From Symsagittifera roscoffensis (Eukaryota; Xenacoelomorpha; Acoela; Convolutidae), in contig NC_087070.1 in the NCBI RefSeq assembly GCF_963678635.1, positions 53,670,617 to 53,734,616 on the forward strand: a stretch of DNA of 64,000 nt, given 5' to 3'. A program made the translations under genes and the position numbers. Under the pieces are notes generated by a model. The model did not search any database. It worked only from the letters and a program-made list of their open reading frames with translations, and was not told where the DNA came from. Shown in pieces: positions 1-12,411 of the stretch (the first letter of the stretch is position 1; each line of letters starts with the position of its first letter).

Positions 1-868
1 TGTTGATGATGAAAGAGGTAAACTATAACAAATAAAGTCTTTGAATGTTGGCATTGTCCTTGTTTAATTTTCAATGCCTGTAAACAATATTGGTTTTCGC
101 AGCTTTTGATTAAAAACCATTTCATAGGAAGACAATGCAAAAGGTGTGATTTTTTAAGAACTATATGCGAGTGGGAATGATTTCAGATCTTTTGCCCTTT
201 CAGAGTATTTTTTATCATTTTGTTAATTATAACTCGTAAAAATTTTGAGAGCGGTCTATGCCTCCGACTAGTCCATTAGTCCATTGGTCAGGTTCTGTGT
301 TTATCTTTAATGTTATATCATTGACTTAATGTGAAAATTTCGTTAATAAAGACAACTATTGCGCTAAAATGTGGTACTCGTTTTTTCGTGCTACATAAAG
401 TGTAAATGCGTCCATTAATACCATGATGTATGAATTTCCTTCAGAAGAGGGAGTAATAGAGCCTTTTGTATCGAATGATTGAATAAATTTTAACTTTGTA
501 TTTTAAAGTCTTGTTTTTTTAAAAAATTTGTCTTTGCTGTGAAAAAAGTTCTTTGAATTGACAGGTGAGACAGTCATTTAAAAGTTTTTTATCCATATTG
601 GCGCATATGGGAATTAGTAGTTTTTTGTACAACTGTCAAAGGTTTTTTTGATCCAATACGTCCTCTAATAGTTTAAAGGTCCTATGTAAAATGCTACTAG
701 AATTATGCTTAATGGGAAACAGGATAGTATATTTTCTGTTTTGATATCTGTATTTTCTTTTATTGGTGTCTTATTGAATTTGTTGAAGTGTCAGAATAAT
801 GTTTTTTTTCTCTAAGACTTTTATATTTATTTTCGTAGATTTAACTTTTTATTTATGCGAAGATTTCA
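1..868. other. Non-coding AT-rich stretch, nothing recognised
   Basis: Only short chance reading frames, homopolymer T runs and no recognisable domain or repeat arm were seen. Confidence 0.5.
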
Positions 869-1988
869 TTAAACAACTAACATATTTTCAAAACAAAGTC
901 ATCAAGACCTTCCTTGGATCTTAACCATTTGTTATCCGTTAATTTCAGTTTAAATTATTAATTTCTTTTTATCCTTTTGCAAATCTCGGAGGTTTTCGAG
1001 GTGAGTATAGTTGTTGCGTCGGATTTAGAAACTGGGTTTCGGTTCTTGAAAATTGGGTTTGTTAAAATTTTTATTACCTGATGTATCCTATCCTCTGTTT
1101 GTTTTATAATAAATTCTTGTCTAATATCTTGAATTAAGCAACTTTGTAAAACAAAAACTTCTTTTTTTTCCAAATTATCTCTTGACATAAGTGTAAGAAT
1201 GATTGATGCAAAACCAGTTGTTATTTTTTATTTCGTAAACTTTTAGTTCTTCCTCTTTCTGCAAAGTTATCCTAATCCTCGGGTCGTTTTTTTTTCCTGG
1301 CAAGACGGGTTGAGGAGAGAGCGTAACAACTCAAAAGAATGGTTTATCTCTGCTCTCAAACGAATTTGACGTTTTTACTTTTCAATATTCTCAACCTTAC
1401 TTAAATGGGGATCCACTTGAGATCGAGGGTTGGAGAATAGTAAATCAATCCACAAGGTTCGGGTATACTGAAAACACAAGTAGATAGTTAGATACTAATT
1501 TAGTACCTGCTAGTTCTAAGATCTGTTCCAGTCCTGGGTTAATTTGAGAGGTAGGATTCAAGTGAAGGATGAGTAACCGAATTCTGCACTGCTTAGCCTA
1601 ATTTTGAGGGTTAGTGTTGTAAGATACAATGCAGTTAGTACTGGATGGTTCGTAAAAGCTGGAGAGTGAATCGATGTTGAGGTCGTTTGACACTTCAGAT
1701 TAGGAGGTGGGTTTGATTTTTGGAATTATTCCTAGGAAAACCTTGAGGATCGAAAACTAAAATAAAATTATTTAAAGAATAAACATTTTAGAATCAAAGT
1801 TCTAAAATTTAGGATTTATAGATCCAAGGGAAACCTTGGCGATCTGATTAAATAAAATTTTTAATTAAAATTTCCAAACAAGGACAAGCTTTGATGAAAA
1901 ATTTTAAACATAAATTAACGGGTAACAAATGGTTAAGATCCAAGGAAGGTCTTGATGACTTTGTTTTGAAAATAAGTTAGTTGTTTAA
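869..1988. repeat. Inverted-repeat element with 77-bp arms
   Basis: The arms at 869-945 and 1912-1988 are reverse complements over 77 bp with about two mismatches. The inner stretch (1720-1910) carries further degenerate copies of a motif like GATCCAAGGRAA...CTTG, so part of the interior is a decayed tandem array of about 105-bp units. I see no transposase coding between the arms. Near-identity of the arms against a degenerate interior suggests a recent non-autonomous element or a recent inverted duplication. The class is not recognised. Confidence 0.6.
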
Positions 1989-2990
1989 AAGTTTTGATTG
2001 CTTTAGGCGAAGAAACACAAAAAGAGAGATAATTCTCGAGATTCAAGATTTCATCAAGTTTTTATGAACTAATCAATAAATTCCTTTACTAATCATACTT
2101 TTGTTTTTTTGAGATTATATTTTGAAGAAAAACATTTATGAAAGTTATTGTGGATTTATAGTTTTGAGGTAGATATAGTTTTGCTCTTCAACAAGTTGTT
2201 ATAGTATAAGATTAAGTTTTGGTAGTACTAAAATTATACGGCTTATTAAGTCAATTTTACGGCTCAATTTGTGACAACTTTATAATATTATGAAAAGATA
2301 CTGCACAAATAGTTTCAACTATTTTTTTTAGTTGTCGTGGTCTGCTTTTTTTACCTTGCGATGCAGGTATTTGGCTTTTGTCGTTTTTGTGACCTGCTTT
2401 CGTCTTTTGAATTGGCTCGGCTCGATTAGACTTATTGAGACTTATATAAGCTAATTCTAATTACGGTTGATTTATCTTGGTCTAGGTTTTGTTTTTGCCT
2501 TTCGCTAAATCTACATTTTTTCTAAACCCAAGTTAGTGTAGGTCTGCTCGAGACTTGTTTGGTCACATCAGATGTGTTTAGATCCGGGATGGCCTTACCA
2601 TAAAAGAATTGTGGTTAAGGTACACCGTCTGTTCGTCACGCTGTCTACTTTTTTGGCCGGATAAGTTCTAAACTTACTCTTAAATGTCCTAGTCTCAATA
2701 GATCCAGAATATACTGGTATTCTTGCAAAGTTAGACGATAGGAAGAGCAACTGCTTTCTAAGTTGAATTGTTTCTTCTCTGGCTGAAACTATAAATAGTT
2801 TCAACTTTACAAATTGTCATACGTTTTAGAAATGGATCATGATTGGCTAATTCTAAATATTACACAGTGATTATTATCATGGAATATAGTTGGATATAAA
2901 ATACTTGTTTTAAACTGATTCCGAGACCAAATGATAAGTTTTAAATTATATTCTTAAGATAAACCAGAAGACAAGTTTAGTTCTCATCAC
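1989..2990. other. Non-coding stretch, nothing firm
   Basis: Short frames only. A motif like ATAGTTTCAACT occurs near 2308 and again near 2795, which may mark the ends of a small element, but the arms are too short to be sure. Confidence 0.4.
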
Positions 2991-3019
2991 AACTTCTCCA
3001 TCTGCGCTCTCTTCGGTGA

Positions 3020-3230
3020 AAATCGAAGCAGCGGAAGATTCCGGGCATTTAACAACTGGAAAGTTTTTCCCAAAACACTAATTAGGTATTATGCTGTGGA
3101 AGCAGCAGCGGAAGATTCCGGGTGTTTTAAAACTGAATAATTTCTTCCAGAACACTAATAAGGTGTTTTGCTATTTTATGAATTGTTCCTGCCTATTTTT
3201 GAATTGTTCCTGCCTATTGTTCCTGCCTAA
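3020..3230. repeat. Short tandem duplications
   Basis: A unit of about 75 bp containing GCAGCGGAAGATTCCGGG followed by a stretch like AAACACTAATWAGGT is present twice (about 3027-3095 and 3102-3170). It is followed by three copies of a motif like TGTTCCTGCCTA at 3184-3230. The units are diverged and non-coding. Confidence 0.65.
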
Positions 3231-3475
3231 GATGTTTTTCCGAGCCGGCAAGGACCAAAAATGACCAGCTCATCTCTCAATGGATAACAGCGGCTTAAAA
3301 ACTACCAGCAGTTTTGGTGAATTTTCTGGACGGCGAGTTGTTTTCTTACCTTAAGGTACCAATCACGGATCTTGGTGAGCCTCGAACCACCGACCTTACG
3401 ACTGAAAGATGAAAACTGAGAGTCCAGAAACTTCACCACCGCTCTCTAAAGTAGAGATGTGACGCTGTTTCGAGA
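3225..3475 (-). mobile_element. tRNA-derived SINE-like element (minus strand)
   Basis: Read on the minus strand, the head (about 3470-3370) has a pol III A-box-like GCGGTGGTGAAGTTTCTGG and a B-box-like GTGGTTCGAGGCTC. The body then resembles the element at 46480-46712, sharing a GCTGGTC...TTGGTCC...GGCTCG...ACATCTT pattern near the tail. The two units in opposite orientations argue for one dispersed SINE family. Boundaries are approximate. Confidence 0.5.
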
Positions 3476-3720
3476 AAGAAAAAAAAACAAATCAAAGCTC
3501 TGAGCCAGTGTGCAAATTATCGCAAAACTATAAACTTTGGATCTATTCAACTATTTCCCCCCCTTTGGTACCTATAAAGAAAGCCTTAACTAGCTCAACG
3601 GTTAAGAAATGGGGATTTTGTACAAAATAACGAATTTCTCCCTTTCTGCAAAAAGGGGGATAGTTTAGGAGATCCTTATTTTTTTTCTTTTAAATACAAT
3701 CACTCGTGTTACTAACTCGC

Positions 3721-4543
3721 TACCCGCACCGAGCGCCCATGGATTCTAATCGATTATAATGGATTCCCGAGACAAAAATAATCCAATATAATCCACTACA
3801 GATGTAAAATTCAAACCACAAAATCGATTATATTGCCATCATAATCGATTATTTTTGAACAAATATAATCCATTCTAATCCATTAAAATCCATTATTTTT
3901 GTCACTGAAATCGATTATTTTTGCCAATATAATGCATTATAATTGATTATTTTGAAATGAAAATCCATTATAATCCATTATAATTGATTATAATCAGGGG
4001 CGGATCTAGGATTTTCTCGAGGGGGGGGGGGGGCGGGTTTTCAAAAAGAAATCGAAAATTTTGACGACCTTTTTTTTAGGTCGAACAAATTGATTTTTTG
4101 AGCTCTCCCAAAGCATTGTTTTGCCCCTATTTCGGCAAAATTTTCTGCGCCGCAGGCAAATTTTTGAAAAAAAAAACAGTCAAAAAAAGCGTTGAGGGTG
4201 GGGGGAGGGGGGGAAGGGGGAGGGCGGGGGGTAAACGGGCAATACGAAACAGGAAATGAGATAATTTTGAACAAAATTGTAAATTTCATGAATAACCCCT
4301 CAAAAAAATCCATTATAATTGATTATAATCGTTTATAATAGATTTTTTTGGCATAAAAATTATTAGGATTATAATTCATTTTTAATGGATTATAATCGAT
4401 TATAATGGATTATATTGACAAAAAAAAATTAGTTTTATAATCCATTTTTAATGGATTATAATCGATTATTTTGTCATCTTATAGATGCTGACAATATTAT
4501 GACAATATAATCGATTATGATCCATGGGCGCTCGTTGCGGGTA
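3721..4543. mobile_element. MITE with TACCCGC terminal repeats and a palindromic satellite core
   Basis: The ends are inverted repeats, TACCCGCACCGAGCGCCCAT at 3721 and its near reverse complement ending at 4543. Inside each end lies a degenerate array built from ATCGATTATAAT and ATCCATTATAAT (about 3740-3994 and 4307-4520). The array is interrupted by a different element (3995-4306). No coding sequence is visible. Confidence 0.7.
3995..4306 (+). mobile_element. Nested CAGGGGCGGAT element (hAT-like MITE)
   Basis: It starts CAGGGGCGGATCTAGGATTT followed by a G run. It contains the ...GGTCGAACAAATTGATTTTT... block shared with 8936, 30109 and 56240. The start matches the terminal sequence commonly seen on hAT-type MITEs in animals. 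The matching right end CCTAGATCCGCCCCTG is missing here, so the copy is truncated or the right part is unrelated. Confidence 0.5.
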
Positions 4544-4835
4544 TGTAAAGGCTTTTTGCACAAAGGTTTTTTCGCTATATAACGGTTTGTGTTAAAAGTT
4601 ATTCCTTTACTGTGAAAAACAATATCAGCAAAAATCAAGATTTAGTGTTACTTTATGAACATGAAAAGATATCTGTTTTCAAGGGCGGCCGTCAGAAACT
4701 TCTAAGCAAATTTACCTAATGAACAAATCGTAATGAGCTTACTGAATTTCTGAATAAGTAAACAAACTGAGATTGATTGTTTGTTGAATGGTTTCTCTTG
4801 AAATTAAAAATAACTTTGTTTTTAGTTATTGAACT

Positions 4836-6465
4836 ATGAAGCTACCTCTAAAACTTTCGAATTATATATTTCAATTCTTCTTTTTATTTCAGCTTTTTTG
4901 TGAAGATGTAAAGGCAATTAATTCCGAAGATATTGTGTTCAATACGACCGTCGAAACTTCATGGTCGTCCACTATATTTGTGATTCCAGTGGAGTCTCCG
5001 CACAACTTCTTATGGTCTAACTGTAAAACAATAAGGTTAAATCAAAAACAGACATAGTGATATTCCCAGAAAAAAAACTACTTCAAAAAAGAGTATTTTT
5101 AAACAAGCTTCCCATGCCCATCCTATAGTACCTAGTAAACACCCGCCATCCCTGTAAAGAATTAATTTAACAGTTAAGCATATATATGAATCTGTCGAGT
5201 TTATTCAAGTTTACAAGATATTCAATGGAAGTTCGAAACAATTTTGACGTTTCTTCGTAAAAACCTACTATCTGTGTCTGCCACAATGCATCAATTTATA
5301 AAAATTACCTCTATTACTTAAAAAAATTATTGTTGAAAACTTTTTGGGAGTTCTGGGGTTTTAAAAAAACTATCACTATCTGTTTGGCCTTAACTAACTA
5401 TTTTTATTACAAGTTCTTATTACTGCTTGCATTCATTTATTTCCGGGCACACTGAGAGTTCAAACCCTGCATTCTTTTTTAACAGCCAAGGCGGATGGGA
5501 TTTTGCAGATTCTAGTGTATATAAACTATACGCAATGCAACATTTTGTTCATTTAGAATGCGTCAAACTTTTCTCTCCTATTTATCAAACGCATTCACTT
5601 TTTACTTATGATGAAGAAGATTTAATCGACCAATATAACAACTACTTCATTCTCGGGTTCAAAAACGCACTACTAACTCCGAAAGAATATCTGGATAAAT
5701 TAACCGATTACAGCGAAGAAAACAAAACTCTAAACTACATTTCGGCCTATTTCTCATCAGCATGCCATGTCAATATTATTATCAAAGTTGGGTTTGGCGT
5801 TGGCGATTTGAAACGGGACACCAATCAAGTAGCGTCAACTGCTCAACTGATTGGTGCACCATACCAATTGCAGGTCAACAACATAATTCAAGCAGACTTC
5901 ATTGATAAATGTGGATATGTTTTTGCTATCAGTCAATAGATTAAGGGAAGGTGGAAGGCTTGAGGGGTTTGATTTTGAAGCAAATTTTAGGTTTTTATTG
6001 AACAAAACTGTAAATGTTTCGAGTTGTCCTTGTTTTAAAATCCAGTAGATTTAATGCTTACGAATTTTTGAGATAATTGCTAAAAATGTTTCCATTTTCC
6101 ATATTGTCCAAATACGCCCCTTTAAAAATAAAAGCTATCAATGATTGCAACATTATGCAACACATTTTGACTTTTTACTCTTGAATAGTTTCACTGATTT
6201 TTTTTCGACGAGCCAATGAATATGCAGTGATGAATTGACAAAAGAAGTCTGTTCGATTTGCGTGTCTAAGGTTGGGCGTCATTGGACCCCCAAAATACCC
6301 TACACTAATCCTGGAGACTACATTACATTCAAATGGTTCAAGAAAAACGTCATGTGTGCTGAGAATCCGTGGATTTGCGGAGAGAGCCCAAAAGTTAATG
6401 CAGGATACTTTTCATGGTGGTGGAATCTGCTGTGGGGAGACAACACAAATCCATCTTTTAACTAA
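4836..6465 (+). CDS. Uncharacterised secreted protein, paralog 1 (3 exons)
   Basis: Exons are 4836-5035, 5414-5873 and 6271-6465, with GT-AG introns in phases 2 and 0, giving about 284 residues. Residues 1-27 form a hydrophobic signal peptide ending near DVKA. The body has no domain I recognise. Six cysteines are shared with paralog 2 (63, 71, 116, 184, 249, 256), which suggests disulphide bonds. Conserved stretches are NALLTPxEYxDKLTDYSEEN (152-170), GAPYQL (214-219), NPGDY (233-237) and FKWFKKNV (240-247). Boundaries come from comparison with the copy at 13547-21188: exons 2 and 3 have exactly the same lengths (460 and 195 nt) in both. The ATG at 4836 is the first in frame before the signal peptide. 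Function is unknown, and the 5' end has no experimental support. Confidence 0.75.
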
Positions 6466-6519
6466 CTTTGATACCTTTTATATTTAAAAAAAAACAATTT
6501 CTATACCATAAATTAAAAA

Positions 6520-7425
6520 AAAATCGGTCTTGATTTTTGTTTCAGCATTTTCATATAAAGAACGAAAGTATCAAAAACAAGACTGCTTGAAAATTAGGGC
6601 AAAGCCTTGAATGTTCTTCTATCTTCAATCACACGCTTTTTGACTTCAAAATATTTAAATTGTTCAAAATATTAAGACAGTTTTGAATATTTCTTCATAC
6701 TTCTCATTTCTTAATTCAATTCCCCCACAATTTATGCAAAACACCAAAATTGATCTATTTTTAAAGAGCATTTTTTGCTGCTTAAATTTTTATAGAACGA
6801 ATTTAAGTTAGTCATCCCAATTTGAAGTATAATTCTCAAAATAATAAAATATCTATTTACATTTGAGCTCCAGAAAACCATATTTTTCAATTGGTGTTTG
6901 AGAAATTATGTGAAAAACGGATAAGATTAATTTCAATAAGTTAGTTTTTAAGGCATTTTGTCAATTTAAATTATACGCGTAGCCCTCAATTGTTTTCTAT
7001 CAAAAATAGGATTATCAATCAGGGAACAGATGATGAATTGCTCAAAAATGCTGATTTTTTATAAAAGTTATGGGATCTTGAAATTTGCCTGTTTGGCCAA
7101 TTATGGATAATTAACACGGGATATAATGCGTTCGGTTCCTATATCACTCGACGCGTCAGCAGCGGCATAGATTGTTCCAATTTGAATTGAGGCAGATCAC
7201 TTGCTCATTTTTTCAATAAACGAGTCGCTGAGTACATATCTTTGTATTTTACATAATGTGCGCGGGATGAATTGATGAAAAACGGAAAGAAAAATTTTCT
7301 TTTTTTCCCCGACTATTTTATCAATTTTCAAGCAAGTTTTTTAAAAAGCTTTGAAATGCAGTCGGAACAATCCGAGTTTTGACCTGATATGCAAGCAGTT
7401 TTGTTATATTCAGATTTTCAATAAT
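6520..7425. repeat. Diverged fragments of the two-hairpin repeat family
   Basis: A fragment near 6580-6620 carries the hairpin AGGGCAAAGCCTT followed by a GTTC-type end (minus orientation). A longer plus-orientation fragment runs about 7040-7425, ending GCAGTCGGAACAAT...GATATGCAAGCAGTTTTGTT. Both match the consensus of the copies at 7498 and 45438 but are strongly decayed. Confidence 0.45.
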
Positions 7426-7497
7426 AGACGAATCATATCAGATTGGCAGTTATATGAGTTTTTCTACCCATAATTTAAGCATTTGTGAGAGGTTATT

Positions 7498-7975
7498 GTT
7501 CCGACTTTCGATCCGAAAGTAACGGAATATTTGTGCTCGGTGTGGGTTTTTTTCTTCTGACAAATTTCGAATTTTTAACTTCAGTCATTTTGAAGAAGTT
7601 TTTGTCTAAGGGTATTGTTGTCCTGAGCTTAAAGTTGAAAAGATATTTCACCTGTGATCGTTTTTCTAAACAATACCGGGGTTTAAAGATTGCCATTTTG
7701 GCCAATTTGGGGCTATTAACGCGTATGCTGAAACTGTTCCAAATTGATTGAAAGAAGCTTGTACGCCATAATTGATTTGTTACAAGGAGCGAAAACTAAT
7801 CTTTTGTACTTTATGTGACGTGCTGATGAAAACATGATTATTTTCATAAAAAAATATCTCTTGTTTTTTTTAAATTATTTTTTATTACATTTCAATTGTT
7901 TCATGCTACTACTGCTTAATAGACCTTAAAAAGCAGTCGGAACATTCAGGGCTTTGCCCTGATACGAGCAGTTTT
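7498..7975 (+). mobile_element. Two-hairpin non-autonomous element (Helentron-like/MITE), copy
   Basis: It starts GTTCCGACTTTCG with the hairpin ACTTTCGATCCGAAAGT. The ordered conserved blocks include GTGCTCGGTGTGGG, CACCTGTGATCG, ATTGCCATTTTGGCC and AACGCG. It ends GCAGTCGGAAC then the hairpin CAGGGCTTTGCCCTG then ATACGAGCAG. The same order is found in at least six other copies in the window. It has no coding capacity. Confidence 0.7.
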
Positions 7976-8935
7976 GTTAGTTATGCTATCCTGAGGATTA
8001 AATTGATAACTATTCCAATTGTTTTTTTTTTTCAAAAAATACTGATGATGCGGAATTACATTTTAGCATAGCACACTAATTTTATATGCGGCAATGTAAT
8101 GTTTACTTTTTCTTTTCAGAAGTCGCAATATAATCAAACTCAGAAATTATTCCAAACGGAGCTGGGGTACGCAAATTTATCCAAATCATGGTTTGAGAAA
8201 AAATTAAAATCATTGAAGAGATCAAGACACGTTAAAAGACAGTCGTAACCTTCAAAAGTTTGACGTGATATGAACATTTATATTATTTGCCCTGTGTAGG
8301 TGATACACAAAAAAATACAATTTTCAATGCTGTGAGGCACGTTTTAAAGGCAAGTTTTAAATGCTTGTTCTGAATTACTATCCGCATGGATGCGACTTTT
8401 TGGGTGTGAGTATTGCACAGCCCAACTTAAATTTTTTGTGGCATCTAATTTTGTGTTAAAGAAAGATCCACTTGAGTCAGAGTTTTTTAGTGAAAAAAAA
8501 AAAACAAAAATATTTTTTTTTTTCAAAATTTACATCCACATATTCTCCAAAAAAACCTAAAGTCTACTAACAATTCAAGTTTAATCATTCGCAAGTAAGT
8601 TTTCAGTGTTGTAGGTGCGAATTCTGATTCATCCAAATAAAATAATTCCATCATATCAAAATGTTTCGGAAGTTCACATGTAAGAACAACAGAAATAGGA
8701 AATTGAACTAGATTTCCTAAATTGATAGCGTATCTTGCTGACCTCTCGAAACGCCCGAGCAAAAACAAATAAATAGAGAAACCAGTTCTCAGCAACTGAA
8801 CCACAATGGTTTATTTGATTGCATTTTGATAGATATCCATCCTGTGCATAACATGATATCAAAGTTATTTCAGTTTGAAGTTATAATTACGGACAAAAGA
8901 CCAAAAAATGGATCAAATGATTTCTACGTTTCCTC

Positions 8936-9155
8936 TGCAACTAGTTTTCGAAAATTTTGTCGACCTTTTTTAGGTCGACCGAATTGATTTTTCGAGCTCT
9001 CCCTAACCACGGTTTAGTCCCTGTTTTGGCCAAATTTTGGAAAATCTTGACCGAAAAATCGCGTTTTTTCGGCGCGCGCTCCTCCCTCAAAATTAGTATA
9101 TATAGGCGCCAAAGGCGCCTTTAGAAAAATCCCCTTCCCCCCCCCCCCTAAATCT
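8936..9155. mobile_element. CAGGGGCGGAT-family fragment
   Basis: It contains the shared internal blocks of the family: GTCGACCTTTTTTAGGTCGA, a GAGCTCTCCC stretch, and AAAATCGCGTTTTTTCGGCG followed by GCGCGCTCC. It ends in a C run at about 9138. The terminal sequence is degraded. Confidence 0.5.
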
Positions 9156-9905
9156 GTACCTCTTTCACATTATTGATAAAATTTTCAGTTTGGAAAACTG
9201 TTTTTGCAAGCAAAATGAGAACTCCCAACTGCTAGTACCACTATTAATTTATCCCTATTGCTACTCTACTCCTCCTAATTGGTTCAGCAAAAATAGGACA
9301 CAGATATTTTCACCTAATTTAAAAAGTACTCAAAATCAATTGACGCATTCATACTCAAAGAAAACGTGAAAAATTAATGAAAAAAGCTCCTTATCAATAA
9401 ATCCCTAATACTCAAATCCTAGCCATTGTAGTAGACATTTTTTATTGAGTGGGTCTATAACAGCTAACATGTAAGGGGGATTCCAGCCTTGAAATGCTCA
9501 TATTGAAACGCATATTCTCAGGCATCGTCTTGTCATTATTGAGCAAAAAAACAATGAGTGCTAAAATTAAATTTCGGTTGGAAACTAACTGAAATTTTTA
9601 ACACAGATTAGAACTAATGAAAAACCTATTTAACTTTTTGGAGCAAATGCACCAAATTATTAGTAAAAAATCTATCGTGTAGAAGAGATGTTGTATAGTT
9701 TTTACCTTGTGGAACCGTTGTGCAAGAAAAGAGCAAGAGATGGGAAAAATGGAAGCTAGTGAATCAAGCGTTATCGGTGCATCTCGTTTCGTTTTGATAG
9801 CTAGTATATTGCTGAAAAATTTTAAAACCATGACTTGTCACTAAAATAATGGTTTAACTGTAAAATAGTAGCAGTGGATCTCTTTTGATAGTTTTCATCG
9901 TTATT

Positions 9906-10410
9906 GTTCCGACTTACATAACGAAAGTAACGTAATATATGTGCTCGAGTTAGATTTTCTTCTTCAGACAAATTTCGGCTTTTTAACTAGCCATTTTTGA
10001 CAAAAATTTTTATATCATTCCAAAGCTTTTGCTGTCTTGAGCTTAAACTTGAAAAGATATTTTACCTGTGATCATTTTTCGTGGGTTGCGGGGGTTTAAG
10101 GATTGCCAATTTGACCAATGTCTGACAACTAACGCGCGATATATTTAGCGCTATTAAGGTGTAAGCGGAAATTCAATCCGTCTGAGAAATTGTTCCAAAT
10201 TGGTTGAAGGAAACTTAATTTCTATAATTGATTTATCTATCTGTGTACTTTATATGGCATGTGGGGGCATGATTCTCACATTTGTCAAGTTGTAAATTTT
10301 TTTTCGTTTAATTTTATAATCTTTAACTTTTTCATGTTGTTACTGCTCAATAGACCCTAAAAAGCAGTCGAGTAGGATCATTGAGGGCTTTGCCATGATA
10401 CGAGCAATCT
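9906..10410 (+). mobile_element. Two-hairpin element, copy
   Basis: It starts GTTCCGACTTACATAACGAA. The interior shows CACCTGTGATCA-like and AACGCGCGATATATTTAGCG blocks, then AAGCGGAAATTCAATCCGTC. It ends with the hairpin AGGGCTTTGCCAT followed by GATACGAGCA. The order matches the family consensus over its full length. Confidence 0.65.
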
Positions 10411-10524
10411 ACAAGAATCAATGTCTAACAAAAAAAACGTACCAATTCATCAACTATCAATTATCAAATTACCAGTTTTGGATCTTTACTGGGAGCTATA
10501 ACGTACAAACTTTATGTTTTTACT

Positions 10525-10972
10525 GAACAAGGCTGCTCTTAAATCAGGCCAAAGCCCAAAATGTTCCAACTGTCCCTTATTTTATATCGAATAAATTTTG
10601 GGAAAAGAAAATCTTGAAAATCTATACATTTTGGACAATATTAAAACTTGAAGTTTTGAGTCATGCGAAAATAATACGACCAATTAGCTAGCCTCAATTC
10701 AATTTGGAAAAAATTTTTCATGCCGGATAACTTGTCACGCATAAATAATTTGCGTTATGCTCCATTTTTTAAGAATAAACTCTTCAAAGCAATTTTCAAA
10801 CCCCCAGATCTTTACAGAAAATAATCGGAGGTAAAATATCTTTTTAAATTTGAAAATTGAACTTTTGAAAATATTAGTTGAAACTATTATTTAGATCGGC
10901 GAAAATTGACAGAATAAAAAAGCACACCCAGCATGAATATTCCGTTTTCTTCGAAAGGCGGAACAATAAAGG
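10525..10972 (-). mobile_element. Two-hairpin element, diverged minus-strand copy
   Basis: The left end AGGCTGCTCTTAAATCAGGC and the right end TATTCCGTTTTCTTCGAAAG then GCGGAACAA match the two termini of the family in minus orientation. The interior is largely eroded. Confidence 0.5.
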
Positions 10973-11284
10973 GAGAGTTGAATAGATTTATCCAAGTAAA
11001 GTCTTCCTCGGTTCTAACTCAAATATAGCTACAGTTTTTACCTTACGTCACTGCTTATAGTGTGCGGACAAGATGAACCAAGAATCCAAAGCTCATAACA
11101 GAAGCGCAAAAAATGAAAAATAATTATTACAAATTTTCATAAAAACCATTATTTTGAAATGAAATTTCTTTCAAAAAATTCCTGGCAAAAAAAACTGAAA
11201 ATAAAACTTTTTGCGTTCGAAGCGAGTCCTCTTTACTGAAAAAATGTTTAATGCACTAAATGTTAGAAAACAACAGCCTTATTT

Positions 11285-11554
11285 AGTAGCGGATCAACGG
11301 GGGGGGGTACGGCCCTTTCATGAATTCGACCACTGCCGACCCAAATAGTCCCCCCTATATACTATTTTGAGAAATCCATTTTTGGCTAACTGACATTTAA
11401 AATTTTCTAAAGACTACTTTGGAGCCAAATATACTTATTTTAAGAAGGGAGCGCGCGCCAAAAAAATGAACAGTTTTTGGTCAAAATTTTCCAAAAAATG
11501 CTAAAAACGCTTTTTTTGTCCTATTTTTTCGAGAAAATCCTAGACCCGCCCCTG
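11285..11554. mobile_element. CAGGGGCGGAT-family MITE
   Basis: It starts with a degraded GCGGATCAACGGGGGGG and ends CGAGAAAATCCTAGACCCGC then CCCTG, the reverse complement of the family start. The inside carries GGAGCGCGCGCCAAAAAA, shared with 20390, 22135 and 56260. Both ends are present, so this is a near-complete copy. Confidence 0.6.
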
Positions 11555-12411
11555 TCCTAATTATTCAGCCTAAATTTTTCATTCTGAAGCGAGTTCTTTA
11601 CGGTAATGAAAACTTCAACAGCAGATTATTGTTTAACTTCAAATGGGCTTTTGAAACTCCCAGAACTTTTGACAGAGTTTCATTAAAAGCCGTAGGCTAA
11701 AAAATTCATGGTCTTGTGATATATACAAAAGATAATTTTTTATTAGTTTATTGGGCTACGAGGTGAAGTAATGGTGGATCTCTCAGTTCTGGTCGGCAAG
11801 CCACGGACTTTGTTATTTTAAGTGATTTTTTTTTCTACCGTCAAAAACTTAATTCCACCCTGATTTTTTGAAAGATTCAGGCCTCTTTTTCTATCTTTTT
11901 TCTTCATGGAAAATTGTATGTAACTGATTGTATAGACTCTTGAAAAATGTAGTTCCTCATTTTTTTCGGAAATTATGAATGCAAACCTGGTTTCTGAAAA
12001 ATACTCATTATGCCAACCTCATAATTTTTATTCTCATTTTTTTTGGAAAAAATGATCTCTACCCTGGATGCTTACAAAATGCCGTTCTCTTTTAACCGCT
12101 TTTGTTTGCTTAGAAAAAAGGATTGAAAACGCATACTCTTAAAAATGCAATCATCCTATTTACCCTTTTATTTCAAAAACTTGAGCAAAACTCTGAATTC
12201 TTAAAGACACCGATATTAAGTTTTCCGCTTGCTTTTTCTTCAAAACATTGAATGCAGCTAGGAAATTCTCATAGGGACCGTCGTCATTTAGGTAAGCTTC
12301 TATGAAAAGCCAAAAAAGCCAACGTTCATCAAGCTGCCACAACAACAAAAAACTGATTCATTAGGAAATTCAAATGTGAATGAATTTTTACATTATTCAA
12401 AACGTTATTTT

